64,000 nt of DNA from Altibacter sp. HG106 (GCF_028561755.1 NZ_JAQQTD010000005.1:124001-188000), one strand, 5' to 3'. Positions 34,598 to 43,880 are shown, numbered from the stretch's first letter. Program-made: numbers and translations. The notes: generated by a model from the sequence alone, not told the origin.

Positions 34598-34954
34598 TTA
34601 ATAGCTGTAAGGCGGCCAACCACTGTTGCCCACATTGAATGGAGCAATATCATAATTGTTTTCGTCGTTATTCTCTGGGCCTTTTGTTGGCGCAAAAAAT
34701 ACAGTGGCGCGATCATTATCATTATTGTCGTAGGCTCCAAAATAGACCCGCACCCCAGGATTCTTGATACCTGCTTTGTCCGACTCTTCTTTTATATACT
34801 CGAGGTATTCCTGAAGTTCCTCAAGACTCCACATAACTTCACGCGTATCTTGGTTTCCCAAGGCATTTTCTATTTGCTGTGCTCTACTGGCAATCCAGTT
34901 GTTTTGTAGGTTTCTAGCTTCAGCAACGGTAATACACTTTTCAGGTTTTGGCAT
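34598..34954 (-). CDS. Small soluble protein, signalling module 1
   Basis: The 118-aa protein has no signal peptide or membrane segment. It begins ITVAEARNLQNNW, has a middle VRVYFGAYDNN and ends GNSGWPPYSY. It aligns by eye with the module 2 protein at 57467-57835 (ITLSEAQSWTQQW; IRAYLGVDPSDN; Pro-Pro near the end). I do not know the family. First gene of the module, 3 bp ahead of the membrane-protein gene, so cotranscribed. It may be the ligand, the receptor accessory part or the regulated output. Confidence 0.8.
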   Translation of the reverse strand: MPKPEKCITVAEARNLQNNWIASRAQQIENALGNQDTREVMWSLEELQEYLEYIKEESDKAGIKNPGVRVYFGAYDNNDNDRATVFFAPTKGPENNDENNYDIAPFNVGNSGWPPYSY

Positions 34955-35027
34955 GGTAGTTCAGTTTTTATTCAGAAGCCAAAATACTAAAAAGCCCTTG
35001 GTTATAGCGGACTTGTTAAAAAAAATC

Positions 35028-35040
35028 AGGAAAAATCCCC
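35028..35040. promoter_or_regulatory. Candidate regulator site upstream of module 1
   Basis: AGGAAAAATCCCC lies 74 bp from the small-protein start (34954). It matches GGGAAGCATCCCC at 57878-57890 upstream of module 2 at GGAAnnATCCCC. GGGAAAGTCC at 35052-35061 is a degenerate second copy about two helical turns away. Confidence 0.45.
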
Positions 35041-35262
35041 TTCGCAAAAAAGGGAAAGTCCGACGCTTCTCAATCGTAGGCTATGTAACCACAGCTTCTC
35101 ATGTTCAATTATATTGCTGACAATAAGCATATTGAAATGGATACCTTCGGCAATTGCTTCGGAAGGCAATCGTATACTCGTTTGCTACTGTTTATAGCTG
35201 TAACATTCGTTCAACATTTACTTAAGAAGCGGCTCCACGAGGGTTCGCTTCCGCGGAATAAT

Positions 35263-35274
35263 AGGAAAAACCCC
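35263..35274. promoter_or_regulatory. Related site upstream of the CHAP gene
   Basis: AGGAAAAACCCC, the 35028 motif lacking one T, 57 bp before the ATG at 35332. It could place the amidase under the same regulator; weak on its own. Confidence 0.3.
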
Positions 35275-35331
35275 TTTGCAATGAACCCTATTGATTTGTA
35301 AATTAACGACTTATTAAAAACAACTCCCGCC

Positions 35332-36165
35332 ATGCGAAAGAACGCTTATCTTAAAGAATTGACGATTTCTGGAACGCAACGCCGAGACGGTGATGATAAT
35401 ACCCGAAAGGATGTCATGAAAATTCAGTCTTGGTTATCACTGAATGCCATTGCCAATCCTAGCTCAGGAACCGCAACTGCCATCGACGGTGCCTTTGGAC
35501 CCGCTACCGAACGTGCGGTAAAGAACTATCAAGAACAAGTAGGGCGCTCTCCATCGGGAATCGTAAGTAATCAACTGTTTTCAATGCTATGTGCACCCAT
35601 GAAAACCGCCTTCGAAACACCTCTGGAAGGGGATAGTTTCCGTGAACATGTGGTTGCAGCGGCCGAACTGCATTTGAAGAGCACTGCGTACGAACTTCAA
35701 ATTAAAGGCGCCAGCAACAGCGGTCCTTGGGTACGAGCTTACATGGACGGCCATGAGGGGAGTCCGTGGTACTGGTGCATGGGATTTGCGCAAACCATTA
35801 TCGATCAAGCGGCAAGCGCCAATGGGAAAAATTTTAAAACGCTCTTCCCCCTCACTTACAGCTGCGATGTGGTGGGCATGAAGGGAATCGAAAAAGGACT
35901 ACTCAGTAGGTATCAAACCGTTCGTACTACTCCAGATCTCATTCAACCTGGCGACCTCTTTTTACTGCAGAAATCCACTTGGGATTGGACGCATACCGGG
36001 GTTGTGATAGACGTCAATCAGGATGTGATTGAAACCATCGAGGGAAACACCAATATGGCGGGCTCTCGTAACGGCATTGCTGTGATGAAACGCACGCGTA
36101 ATTTTATGCAGTCAAAGCTCGATTTCTTTTCTGTAGCACCTCTCAATTCCGATACCACAGAATAA
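35332..36165 (+). CDS. Peptidoglycan-binding plus CHAP-type amidase-like protein
   Basis: The 277-aa protein joins an N-terminal peptidoglycan-binding repeat (RKDVMKIQSWLSL, IDGAFGPATERAVKNYQEQVG, residues about 25-85) to a cysteine amidase-like domain: nucleophile Cys in PWYWCMGFAQTII, His in WDWTHTGVVIDV and Asn in IEGNTNMAGS. This is the CHAP/NlpC-like layout used to cut peptide bonds in cell wall. There is no signal peptide, so it may be released by lysis or act as an effector. It is divergent from signalling module 1 and has a related site upstream. Confidence 0.82.
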   Translation: MRKNAYLKELTISGTQRRDGDDNTRKDVMKIQSWLSLNAIANPSSGTATAIDGAFGPATERAVKNYQEQVGRSPSGIVSNQLFSMLCAPMKTAFETPLEGDSFREHVVAAAELHLKSTAYELQIKGASNSGPWVRAYMDGHEGSPWYWCMGFAQTIIDQAASANGKNFKTLFPLTYSCDVVGMKGIEKGLLSRYQTVRTTPDLIQPGDLFLLQKSTWDWTHTGVVIDVNQDVIETIEGNTNMAGSRNGIAVMKRTRNFMQSKLDFFSVAPLNSDTTE

Positions 36166-36266
36166 AGCAAGGTGTCATGCAAGCCGCACGGTAATCTATT
36201 TTAAATCGCTCTATCCTGCCACGATATTAGTGTACCATTCCAATACTTTCAAAGGTGGAAGCGCAT

Positions 36267-37100
36267 TTATAGCTCCCATTTAATTTGTGAATGCACAGAA
36301 AGCTGTGCCGCCGTTATGATGGCTTTTTTGGGTAGTTGAAAAATCCTTCCATATCCGCCGGTGGTCTGGCAATCGCGCATCAAAAGCATGCAGCGACCAG
36401 AAGGTGTTATTTGAACGGTTCCCGGTTGCACCGGACCGGTGATAATTTCAGGAACACTTATCGGTTTTTCAGCTTCTAAAACAAAGGCCATTCGGTTGCT
36501 TTGGGGTTGAATTATAAACCTCTCGCGCTCCAATTGTTGTCGTTGGTTGGTGGATAGTTGATCGTATTCCGGACCTTTCTTCACTGGAAGTGATACCACA
36601 TTCGAGCTTTTCTGAAAGGTATACGGTGTTGTTCCACTGCTGCGATAATCTGACCCAATGGCTAAAAGCGTTCCTTTTTGAAGGTGTGAATGTTGGGTAA
36701 TGCCTGCATGCTGTGAGCGACTACCCATCACACGTTCGGTATCAAAACCGCCTTGTACGGCAATATACGCATAGCGTCCCACGGCCGTAGTTCCCAATCG
36801 AAATGTATCCCCTTTTCGAAGTTCTATTGGCCGAGAATCTGGGATTTCCTGTTGGTTCCGGTACACAGGAAAAGGGGCTCCTTTCACGGCAACCCAAGCA
36901 TCCTTCTGAAAGCGTAGTGTGGGCCCCATGAAGGTACATTCTATAATGGCGGCTGTGTCTTTATTACCCAATAGGCGATTTGCCGCCGTAGAAGCTTCAC
37001 GATCCATCGTACCGCTCAGCGGAACACCGATATTGCGGAAACCTATTCTCCCCTGATCTTGGATTGAACTCCATAAACCGGGATGTAGCACCTCAACCAT
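36267..37100 (-). CDS. pxpC: 5-oxoprolinase subunit C (PxpC)
   Basis: The 277-aa protein is of the KipA/biotin-dependent carboxyltransferase-like family: LHPGLWSSIQDQGRIGFRNIGVPLSGTMDREASTAANRLLGN, ECTFMGPTLRF, ITGPVQPGTVQITPSG and DCQTTGGYGRI. With PxpA and PxpB it forms the ATP-driven prokaryotic 5-oxoprolinase that opens pyroglutamate to glutamate. It overlaps pxpB by 8 bp and ends the operon. Confidence 0.93.
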   Translation of the reverse strand: MVEVLHPGLWSSIQDQGRIGFRNIGVPLSGTMDREASTAANRLLGNKDTAAIIECTFMGPTLRFQKDAWVAVKGAPFPVYRNQQEIPDSRPIELRKGDTFRLGTTAVGRYAYIAVQGGFDTERVMGSRSQHAGITQHSHLQKGTLLAIGSDYRSSGTTPYTFQKSSNVVSLPVKKGPEYDQLSTNQRQQLERERFIIQPQSNRMAFVLEAEKPISVPEIITGPVQPGTVQITPSGRCMLLMRDCQTTGGYGRIFQLPKKAIITAAQLSVHSQIKWEL

Positions 37101-37824
37101 GATGAAAGAGTGTTTCGAAATGAAACGTATTTTCTTCTATTGCTGTCGTAATTTCCTGCCATTCTTCGGAAGAAACCGCGTTAAACCGAACACGGTCTCC
37201 GGCCTGAAGCAGTGCCGGAGGTGTACTGACAGCATTAAAAAGAGGAATCGGGCAGTTTCCAATGATATGCCATCCACCAGGAGATTCAGAGGGGTAGATT
37301 CCTGTTTGTTGTCCGCCTATCCCCACACTTCCCGGGGCTACTATTGCACTAGGCGTTTCTTTCCTGGGCAAGGATAACACATCTGGTAGACCACCTAGGT
37401 ATGGAAACCCGGGTAAAAACCCCAAACCATAAACCCAATAGGAAGGTGCGGTATGGTGAGCAATTAGCTGCGAAACAGAAATGTTTAATGCTGCTGCGAC
37501 GCCTTTCATATCCGGTCCATGGGTTTCAGCGTAACATACTGGAAGAGTGAATAGACGTAAAGAAGAGCCACTTTTCTCAGCTTTTGGGAGTGTCATCACT
37601 TCCTCAACCAGTTTTTTTCTAAAAGAATCCAGGTTTATTTCAGGGTTACAGTATATCGCAAGTTCATGATAGGTTGGAACCAACTCGCGTACAGCCTCCG
37701 GAAATTGACTATTGACAAAATCTACGGTTTGCATCACCTCCCGATGAATACCTAACGAAATCTTGGCAGGCCACTGCAACAACAGTCCATGAGCACCCCA
37801 TTTTTTGATTTCGACGCGCTTCAT
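37093..37824 (-). CDS. pxpB: 5-oxoprolinase subunit B (PxpB)
   Basis: The 243-aa KipI-family protein has VYGLGFLPGFPYLGGLPDVLSLPRKETPSAIVAPGSVGIGGQQTGIYPSESPGGWHIIG, the family's most conserved block, in its C-terminal half. It is the partner of PxpC in the carboxyltransferase-like half of 5-oxoprolinase. It overlaps pxpA by 4 bp and pxpC by 8 bp, which implies coupled translation of the complex. Confidence 0.93.
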   Translation of the reverse strand: MKRVEIKKWGAHGLLLQWPAKISLGIHREVMQTVDFVNSQFPEAVRELVPTYHELAIYCNPEINLDSFRKKLVEEVMTLPKAEKSGSSLRLFTLPVCYAETHGPDMKGVAAALNISVSQLIAHHTAPSYWVYGLGFLPGFPYLGGLPDVLSLPRKETPSAIVAPGSVGIGGQQTGIYPSESPGGWHIIGNCPIPLFNAVSTPPALLQAGDRVRFNAVSSEEWQEITTAIEENTFHFETLFHHG

Positions 37825-38567
37825 TCTTTCCGTATTTCAATCGCTGCCTCGTGCATCTTCTTCCGAATAAATTGCAATATCACTACAGCATGTTTGTGAT
37901 CGCTATGAATACAATAGGTTTCAGCAGCTATAGAAATTCGCTGGGCCGAAGGCGTGAGCACACTGTTCGACCGCACCATGCTTTCCAATTGCATCCAGGC
38001 GCGTTGCGGGTCGTCAATAATAGCTCCAATCTCTGTACGTGGAAGTAAGGTTCCTTGTTCTGAATACCCTCTATCTATAAAAGCCTCTTTTACGATGGGC
38101 AATAGATTTTCTGCTTTTCGATGTAGAACACTCTCGGGTAACACATATAATTTGGGTCGCTTTCCTGTTGCCAACACCGCTTCGATTACCGCATCGGCCG
38201 TAGCGGCATTTTCCGCTGCAAGATTATATAACGCACCATGGAGTTTTACATGGTGCAAAACGACGTTTTCTTTTTCAACAATCGTCATAAAAGCATTTAA
38301 TTGATGCAAAACGGTGGCCGTGAGCTCCTTTTTGGAAAGTGTCATCACCTTTCGGCCAAAAGAATCTTTATCGGGAAACGAGGGGTGGGCCCCTATAAAT
38401 ACATCATGTTTTTTTGCCAGGCGAATGGCCGTTGTCATGGTAGAAGGCGTTCCATAATGTCCGCCGCACGCAATACTACAAGAAGAAAGCAAGGGCATTA
38501 GTGCATCATCATGGCCACTACCCTCTCCCAGATCGGCATTAATATCAATGTTGATTGTAGTACTCAT
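37821..38567 (-). CDS. pxpA: 5-oxoprolinase subunit A (PxpA)
   Basis: The 248-aa LamB/YcsF-family protein has INADLGEG at the N-terminus, SCSIACGGHYGTPSTM, AHPSFPDKDSFGRKVM, HVKLHGALYN and EAFIDRGYSEQGTLLPR. It is the hydrolytic subunit of 5-oxoprolinase. It starts 6 bp after the Nramp-like gene stop, so the operon order is transporter-pxpA-pxpB-pxpC. Confidence 0.93.
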   Translation of the reverse strand: MSTTINIDINADLGEGSGHDDALMPLLSSCSIACGGHYGTPSTMTTAIRLAKKHDVFIGAHPSFPDKDSFGRKVMTLSKKELTATVLHQLNAFMTIVEKENVVLHHVKLHGALYNLAAENAATADAVIEAVLATGKRPKLYVLPESVLHRKAENLLPIVKEAFIDRGYSEQGTLLPRTEIGAIIDDPQRAWMQLESMVRSNSVLTPSAQRISIAAETYCIHSDHKHAVVILQFIRKKMHEAAIEIRKE

Positions 38568-38573
38568 ACGTCA

Positions 38574-39800
38574 TTAAATCAAATGAAACACCGTATTTAA
38601 AATCCGTAACCCTAACAGGATTGACAATAATACGATACCGATTCCTAGCGTATTTTGCAAGCTTCCGTTCTTAAATTTCCCCAGAACACTAGAGCGATTT
38701 ACCATGAGTAACAGAAAAAGTGCGATGATGGGGAGCAGCAAGCCATTGGCAATTTGTGCGAATTTGATGATTTCGATCGCGTTCATTCCTACGGAAGCGA
38801 AGAAAACTCCAACAAAAAGTACGCTCATCCATACGCCTCTAAAAAGCGGCGCTTTCAAATTCCGTTCCTTTCCGAAGCAATCACTGGCAACATAGGCTGC
38901 CGCTAGAGGAGCTGTGATGGCCGAGGTAATCCCCGCAGCAAAGAGTCCGATACTCAATAAATATTTCGCAACCGATCCAAAGATAGGCGTCAAGCTCTGC
39001 GCCATATCGGCAGCCGATTGGATATTCTTTCCCGGCAATGACGCTGCCGCCACAATAATCGCCATAGAAACGAGTCCGCCGAGGATTACGGAAACAAAAA
39101 GATCGGTTCGTGCGGCTTTTAATTGGCTGGGGCCTTCCCATTTTTCATTTACCAGGGCGGCATGCAAGAACAAGTTGTAGGGAACCACGGTAGTGCCTAC
39201 TAAGGCCATAATGGTGAGCCATCCCTCCTCTGGAACATTGGGAACAAACAAGCCCTGTAGCACTTCATATAAATTCGGCTTCGTTAGTACGGCGGTAATT
39301 AGAAAGGCGAGGCTCATGATCAACACCAGTGCTACCAGAGCGCGTTCTAAAATTTTATAATTCCCTATAAACAACAATACGAACGCCACCGCACCGATCA
39401 TCAAGCTCAAATAACTTCCACTATAGTCATTCCAGTGCCATCTGGCATTAGGAAAGAGGGTTTCCAGGCCGAGTACACCTCCACTTATATTTCCTGCTTC
39501 GTATGCTGCATTGCCTATTAGAATAGCCGATACAATAAGTAGCACAGCCAGCCACCGTAGTTGGGGAAGCTGTATATGTTCCCGCACATTTTTAGCGAGT
39601 CCTTTTTGTGTAACCAGACCTAAGCGCATGGACATCTCTTGCAGCACAAGGGTTGCGATAATCGACAATCCCATAGCCCAAAGTAACGTAAAACCATACG
39701 TAACTCCGGCTAGTGAGCAGACAGTGACGGTGCCCGGACCAATAAAAGCCGCAGCCACCAAAGTACCTGGACCTATGTTTTTTCCTATCTTTCCTATCAT
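38574..39800 (-). CDS. Nramp-family transporter without the metal-binding residues
   Basis: The 408-aa protein has about eleven membrane helices and clear Nramp relatedness (GVTYGFTLLWAMGLS in helix 1, VVPYNLFLHAALV in helix 6). The usual helix 1 DPGN is GPGT here (residues 21-24) and the helix 6 MPH is VPY (206-208), so the metal-ligating Asp, Asn and Met and the neighbouring His are all missing. It is the first gene of the 5-oxoprolinase operon, as ycsG is near ycsF in Bacillus. It probably does not carry Mn or Fe; uptake of 5-oxoproline or a related solute is inferred. Confidence 0.85.
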   Translation of the reverse strand: MIGKIGKNIGPGTLVAAAFIGPGTVTVCSLAGVTYGFTLLWAMGLSIIATLVLQEMSMRLGLVTQKGLAKNVREHIQLPQLRWLAVLLIVSAILIGNAAYEAGNISGGVLGLETLFPNARWHWNDYSGSYLSLMIGAVAFVLLFIGNYKILERALVALVLIMSLAFLITAVLTKPNLYEVLQGLFVPNVPEEGWLTIMALVGTTVVPYNLFLHAALVNEKWEGPSQLKAARTDLFVSVILGGLVSMAIIVAAASLPGKNIQSAADMAQSLTPIFGSVAKYLLSIGLFAAGITSAITAPLAAAYVASDCFGKERNLKAPLFRGVWMSVLFVGVFFASVGMNAIEIIKFAQIANGLLLPIIALFLLLMVNRSSVLGKFKNGSLQNTLGIGIVLLSILLGLRILNTVFHLI

Positions 39801-39817
39801 TCGGATGAAGGTAGTAT

Positions 39818-39846
39818 AAAAAAAGGGAAGCGAATGCTTCCCTTTT
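39818..39846 (-). terminator. Terminator after the M16 gene
   Basis: AAAAGGGAAGC/GCTTCCCTTTT perfect 11-bp stem (39821-39831, 39836-39846) with a GAAT loop; on the minus strand it ends in a run of seven T. It separates the M16 gene from the transporter gene 20 bp further on. Confidence 0.85.
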
Positions 39847-39864
39847 GATTTGTTAGAGGAACGA

Positions 39865-42747
39865 TTACATTTTCACATCGTCAAGGCTAACTTCTTCGCC
39901 CTCTTTGTTTAGCAGCTGAACCTCATCGAAGCCCATCTCCTTGAATTGAGGAAATTGGGTGGCCGCATCTCCTACTACCAAGTAGGCCATCTTCGACTCA
40001 TCTAAATATTTATTGGCAAGTTCTTTATGACGCGCTAAGGTCATGTTTTTAATCACCGCCTCTTCATTTTCGATATAATTAGGGTCAAGGTCGTAACTAC
40101 TCATTTCTTGCAGCATGCCCAGTAGTGAAAATTGGGTCTCAAAGCGACGGGCATTGGACTTGATCATCGCATTTTTGGTGAACTCCAAGTCGTCTTCAGA
40201 AATGCCCTCTTTGTATTTCGAAATCTCATCGCGGAAGATAGAAACCGACTCGCCCGTGGTATTGGTACGAACACTAGACGAAGCGGTAAAGGGTCCTGGA
40301 ATCTTAGATCCACTAAATCCAGAACGCGCTCCGTAGGTGTACCCTTTTTCCTCTCGTAGGATCAGGTTGACATTTCCGCTGAACGATCCCCCTAACTTAT
40401 AGTTCATCACCTCTGCTGGATAAAAATCAGGATCTGTACGTGGGATGGCTAAGTAGCCGATATTAATAACTGATTGCTTCGCGTTTGGAATATCGACAAA
40501 ATAAAGGCTCGCCTTATCCCGTGTTTCCGGGATTGGATATTCTGGAATGGATACCTCTTTTGCTTCCCAGCGCTCTTGCAATGTATTCAGGTTAGCAAGT
40601 GTGGTTTCCTTATCGATGGCACCCACTACGTGAAAATTACTAATAGAGGGAGAAAAATTATTGGCATAGAAATTTTTCAGGTCCTGAATGGTAATGTTTG
40701 AAACCGCTTCTTCGGTACCAATGGTGGGCATGCTAAAGATGTGGTCTTCTCCGTACAGAATTTTACTATATACATTTTGCGCAACTGCATTCGGATCTGC
40801 TTCACGACGTTTAATGTCGTTAATGGTCTTCGTTTTTATGCGCGCAAACTCTTCTTCATCCCATCTCGGTTCTAATAGAATTTCAGCCACCAGATCCATG
40901 GTCTCATCAAAATTCCGTGTAAGCGTATTTCCACGAATAACAATAGAATTATTAGTCGTGTACATATTGATTGTAGCTCCTAGCAGTTCAATCTCTTCTT
41001 CGAGTTGCTCGGGTGTTTTGTTGGCGGTACCCTCCATCATGATGTCGGTCATAAGGTTAGCCACTCCATTTTTGTCCTTATTGTCTAATAAATGTCCGCC
41101 TTCGATCACCAGGCTAAAATTTACCGTTGGAATTTCATTCTGTTCGATCCCGTATACTTCGAGTCCGTTTTCCAAAGAGGCTGTCCACGTATCTGGAATA
41201 TTTAAGGCTGGAGTCTCTCCTTGAGAAGGAGCAGTACTTCGATCGATCTTAGAGGGCGTTTTTGCCACTTCTTCGTTATTATCAACCACTTTTTTCTCAA
41301 CATTCTCTTTGATAGCTTCTTCAACCACAGGAGCTTGTTCTGAATTTTCGGCGATCAGTTCTGTTTTTCCCTTCGGAACAAAGCTCGTTAATACAAAAGG
41401 TTGCCCTTTAATATATTCGTTATAGACCCGCATCACATCTTCTTTTGTGACGGCTTTGATGTTTTCAATATCTTGCTCAATAAAGCCTGGATCTCCTGCA
41501 AATACGTTGTATTGCGCCAGCTGAAAGGATTTTCCGAGAACACTACTAATTCCGTTGTAGAAGTCCGTTTCCAATCCAGCTTTAATACGTTCTATATCCC
41601 GATCGGTCACGCCTTCGGTCTCAAACAATGTCATGGCCTCATTAATACCAGCCTCAACTTCGTTTAGATTGACGCCATCGTTTGCAGTAATAATGATATG
41701 AAACTCCCCTGCTAACTGTTGTGAATTGTTGTAAGCAATGGTACGTGAAGTTAAATCCTTTTCTTTAACCAATACTTTATAAAGCGGCGCTTTCTTTCCT
41801 CGTGATAAAATTTCCGCCAAGAAATCCAAGGCATAAGCATCGTCGGTATATTGCTGCACGGTGGGCCACACCATATTTAATTGGGGGGCCGTAGCGAAAT
41901 TATCTTCGTGATACAGACGTTTGGTTTCGGCAATTTCAACCGGACGAGGCTCCAAGGGCGTTACTTCTTGTCTAGAGGAAATTTCCCCGAAATACTTTTC
42001 AATGAGTTCTTTGGCTTCCGAAGTTTCAAAATCGCCAGCCAACACCAAGGTAGCGTTGTTGGGACCATAGAAACGATCGTAAAACTCGCGCACATCATCT
42101 ACGGTTGCATTTTGAAGATCCTTTAACTCTCCTATTACCTGCCAATTGTAAGGGTGGTCTGCCGGATAGATGTTTTTATCCAACACCCAATTGGTATGTC
42201 CATACGGTCTGTTATCGACACGCTGTCTTTTTTCATTCTGAACGACTTCCTGTTGGTTGTAAAATGCCGATTCAGTAACGGTATTGATGAAGTACCCCAT
42301 GCGGTCACTTTCCAACCATAAAATAGTTTCCAGTGCGTTATTAGGAACCACCTCATAATAGATAGTGCCATCCTTCCAGGTTCCTCCATTTAACGTACCC
42401 CCGGCATCCTGAATGGTCTTAAAAAATTGGTCTTGCGGAACGTTTTCAGACTCTTGAAAAAGCATGTGCTCAAAGAGATGTGCAAAACCAGTACGACCTT
42501 CCTTTTCACGATTTGACCCTACGCCATATTGAATCGCTAAAGAAACAATTGGGTCACTCTTGTCCTGATGCAGTACAATATCAAGACCGTTTTCCAATTC
42601 GTATTTTTCAAAATCGATGGACAACGAAGCCGCATCCTGATTGTCATTCATTGCCATTGTTTCATTCTTGTCGTCACAAGAAACGAATAGCAAGCTCAGG
42701 GCTCCTAAAAAAAGCCCAGCCATAATACCTTGTTTTTTGATTGTCAT
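39865..42747 (-). CDS. M16-family zinc metallopeptidase lipoprotein
   Basis: The 960-aa protein has a lipoprotein signal (SLLFVSC with C24) and two M16 halves. The first holds the inverted zinc motif HLFEH (H90, E93, H94) with a downstream glutamate in ENEK-type NEKRQRVDNRPYG; the second (from about residue 510, NGLEVYGIEQNEIPTVNFSLVIEGGHLLDN) lacks it, as in other fused pitrilysin-like enzymes. A Gln/Glu-rich linker (EEAIKENVEKKVV) joins them. It is likely anchored in the outer or inner membrane and degrades peptides in the periplasm. Confidence 0.92.
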   Translation of the reverse strand: MTIKKQGIMAGLFLGALSLLFVSCDDKNETMAMNDNQDAASLSIDFEKYELENGLDIVLHQDKSDPIVSLAIQYGVGSNREKEGRTGFAHLFEHMLFQESENVPQDQFFKTIQDAGGTLNGGTWKDGTIYYEVVPNNALETILWLESDRMGYFINTVTESAFYNQQEVVQNEKRQRVDNRPYGHTNWVLDKNIYPADHPYNWQVIGELKDLQNATVDDVREFYDRFYGPNNATLVLAGDFETSEAKELIEKYFGEISSRQEVTPLEPRPVEIAETKRLYHEDNFATAPQLNMVWPTVQQYTDDAYALDFLAEILSRGKKAPLYKVLVKEKDLTSRTIAYNNSQQLAGEFHIIITANDGVNLNEVEAGINEAMTLFETEGVTDRDIERIKAGLETDFYNGISSVLGKSFQLAQYNVFAGDPGFIEQDIENIKAVTKEDVMRVYNEYIKGQPFVLTSFVPKGKTELIAENSEQAPVVEEAIKENVEKKVVDNNEEVAKTPSKIDRSTAPSQGETPALNIPDTWTASLENGLEVYGIEQNEIPTVNFSLVIEGGHLLDNKDKNGVANLMTDIMMEGTANKTPEQLEEEIELLGATINMYTTNNSIVIRGNTLTRNFDETMDLVAEILLEPRWDEEEFARIKTKTINDIKRREADPNAVAQNVYSKILYGEDHIFSMPTIGTEEAVSNITIQDLKNFYANNFSPSISNFHVVGAIDKETTLANLNTLQERWEAKEVSIPEYPIPETRDKASLYFVDIPNAKQSVINIGYLAIPRTDPDFYPAEVMNYKLGGSFSGNVNLILREEKGYTYGARSGFSGSKIPGPFTASSSVRTNTTGESVSIFRDEISKYKEGISEDDLEFTKNAMIKSNARRFETQFSLLGMLQEMSSYDLDPNYIENEEAVIKNMTLARHKELANKYLDESKMAYLVVGDAATQFPQFKEMGFDEVQLLNKEGEEVSLDDVKM

Positions 42748-42963
42748 AGTAATAAAGTTGAATAAAAATCAAATATACGATGGCAGCGCAGGCGACTTCT
42801 TAAAATAGTGTTAAAATGAGCGTACTATCGGGCTTCATTTTACTCTTTTATGCTGAAGAGTATTGCTATGGCGCAATTGTTTTCCCTTATTTATAGTAGG
42901 CGGTGTCCTTACTGAGGCCTCCTTGGGTTCACTTACATTTATCCCTCTTTAAAACTTAGTACC

Positions 42964-43692
42964 GTGGACACTTATTTTATCGTTGAAAATGATCAACCTA
43001 CCATTGAACGTCTTCAGAGTTTTACTCAGGAAGGCAATACAATCGCTTCGCTTGGCGCGGCAGCCGATTACGATACAGCGTTAAACACTATTTTAAAAAA
43101 AATGCCGAATCTTATTTTCATCAATATGGATTCGCTACTGGAGTTGCCCTGGCAGTTTAAGCAAGATATTGACCACTATGCCAATTATAAGCCTGTGTTT
43201 GTAGGACTTTCCCATTCTAAAGAATTAGCATTTCAAGCGATCAAGTACGATTTTTTTGATGTGCTTTTGAAGCCCTTGAATGAATTAGAACTGCGAAAAA
43301 CGTTTTCTAGATATGCGAAGAAAAAACAAGAATGCCAACCACAGCAAAAAATATGTTTGCAGTCCTATAAGGATTTTCAGTATCTCGATATTGACGAAAT
43401 CGTATTTCTGAAGGCCGATAACAATTGCACCGACTTTCATTTAAAGAATGGAAAGGTGGTAAGCGCCTACAAAACCTTAAAAACCTATGAAGAGGTACTT
43501 CCCGATTCCTTCTTTAGGATTCACAAGAGCTATATTGTTAATAGCAAGTTTATTTCTCGAATTCAATACGGAAAATCGTTGTGTTCTGTAAAAAATGGGC
43601 GATCCAAAATCCCATTTACTAAAACGTTTTTGGAAAATGTAGAACTCATCAATAGTAAATTATCACAAAATGCCTTTCAATCCTTAAATTGA
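42964..43692 (+). CDS. LytTR response-regulator-like protein with altered receiver
   Basis: The 242-aa protein has a receiver domain (residues 1-115) and a LytTR DNA-binding domain (about 125-232; YLDIDEIVFLKADNNCTDFHLKNGK, FRIHKSYIVNSKFISRI). The acidic ENDQP and the late Lys (K103 in LLKPLNEL) are kept, but the phospho-acceptor position in NLIFINMD is Asn54. It is therefore probably not switched by normal aspartyl phosphorylation. The start is GTG at 42964. It is followed by a small lipoprotein gene and the TPR kinase, and may control the 46.9-53.7 kb cluster. Confidence 0.85.
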   Translation: MDTYFIVENDQPTIERLQSFTQEGNTIASLGAAADYDTALNTILKKMPNLIFINMDSLLELPWQFKQDIDHYANYKPVFVGLSHSKELAFQAIKYDFFDVLLKPLNELELRKTFSRYAKKKQECQPQQKICLQSYKDFQYLDIDEIVFLKADNNCTDFHLKNGKVVSAYKTLKTYEEVLPDSFFRIHKSYIVNSKFISRIQYGKSLCSVKNGRSKIPFTKTFLENVELINSKLSQNAFQSLN

Positions 43693-43880
43693 TTTCCCTA
43701 TCAAAAATATAGGATTCGCTATCAGACGGCCTCGTTTCACAAGATAGGCAGCAATTCTTCTTGTTTCGCCCAAATCTCATTTTATATTCGTGTCAGAATG
43801 CAAGATCACAAGCTTGCTTTGCTTAATTACCGTGCACGACTTAGTTACTAAACCATTATTGAATCTATAAAACTTAACTT

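Larger units (their letters stand above)
34955..35331. other. 377-bp divergent intergenic region, module 1 / CHAP gene
   Basis: I see no credible gene. Short frames here (to about 73 codons) start without any signal and lack domain features. The region holds two related sequences, AGGAAAAATCCCC at 35028-35040 and AGGAAAAACCCC at 35263-35274, and a CCTTC...GAAGG inverted repeat around 35144-35165. Promoters for both divergent genes must lie here, but none matches the consensus fully. Confidence 0.7.

Noticed and set aside
34955-35331. Short plus-strand frames in the gap as genes
   Set aside because: They lack start context, domain features and plausible composition, and overlap apparent regulatory sequence.
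38574-39800. Mn/Fe transporter annotation
   Set aside because: The ligands in helices 1 and 6 are replaced and it is the first gene of the 5-oxoprolinase operon.
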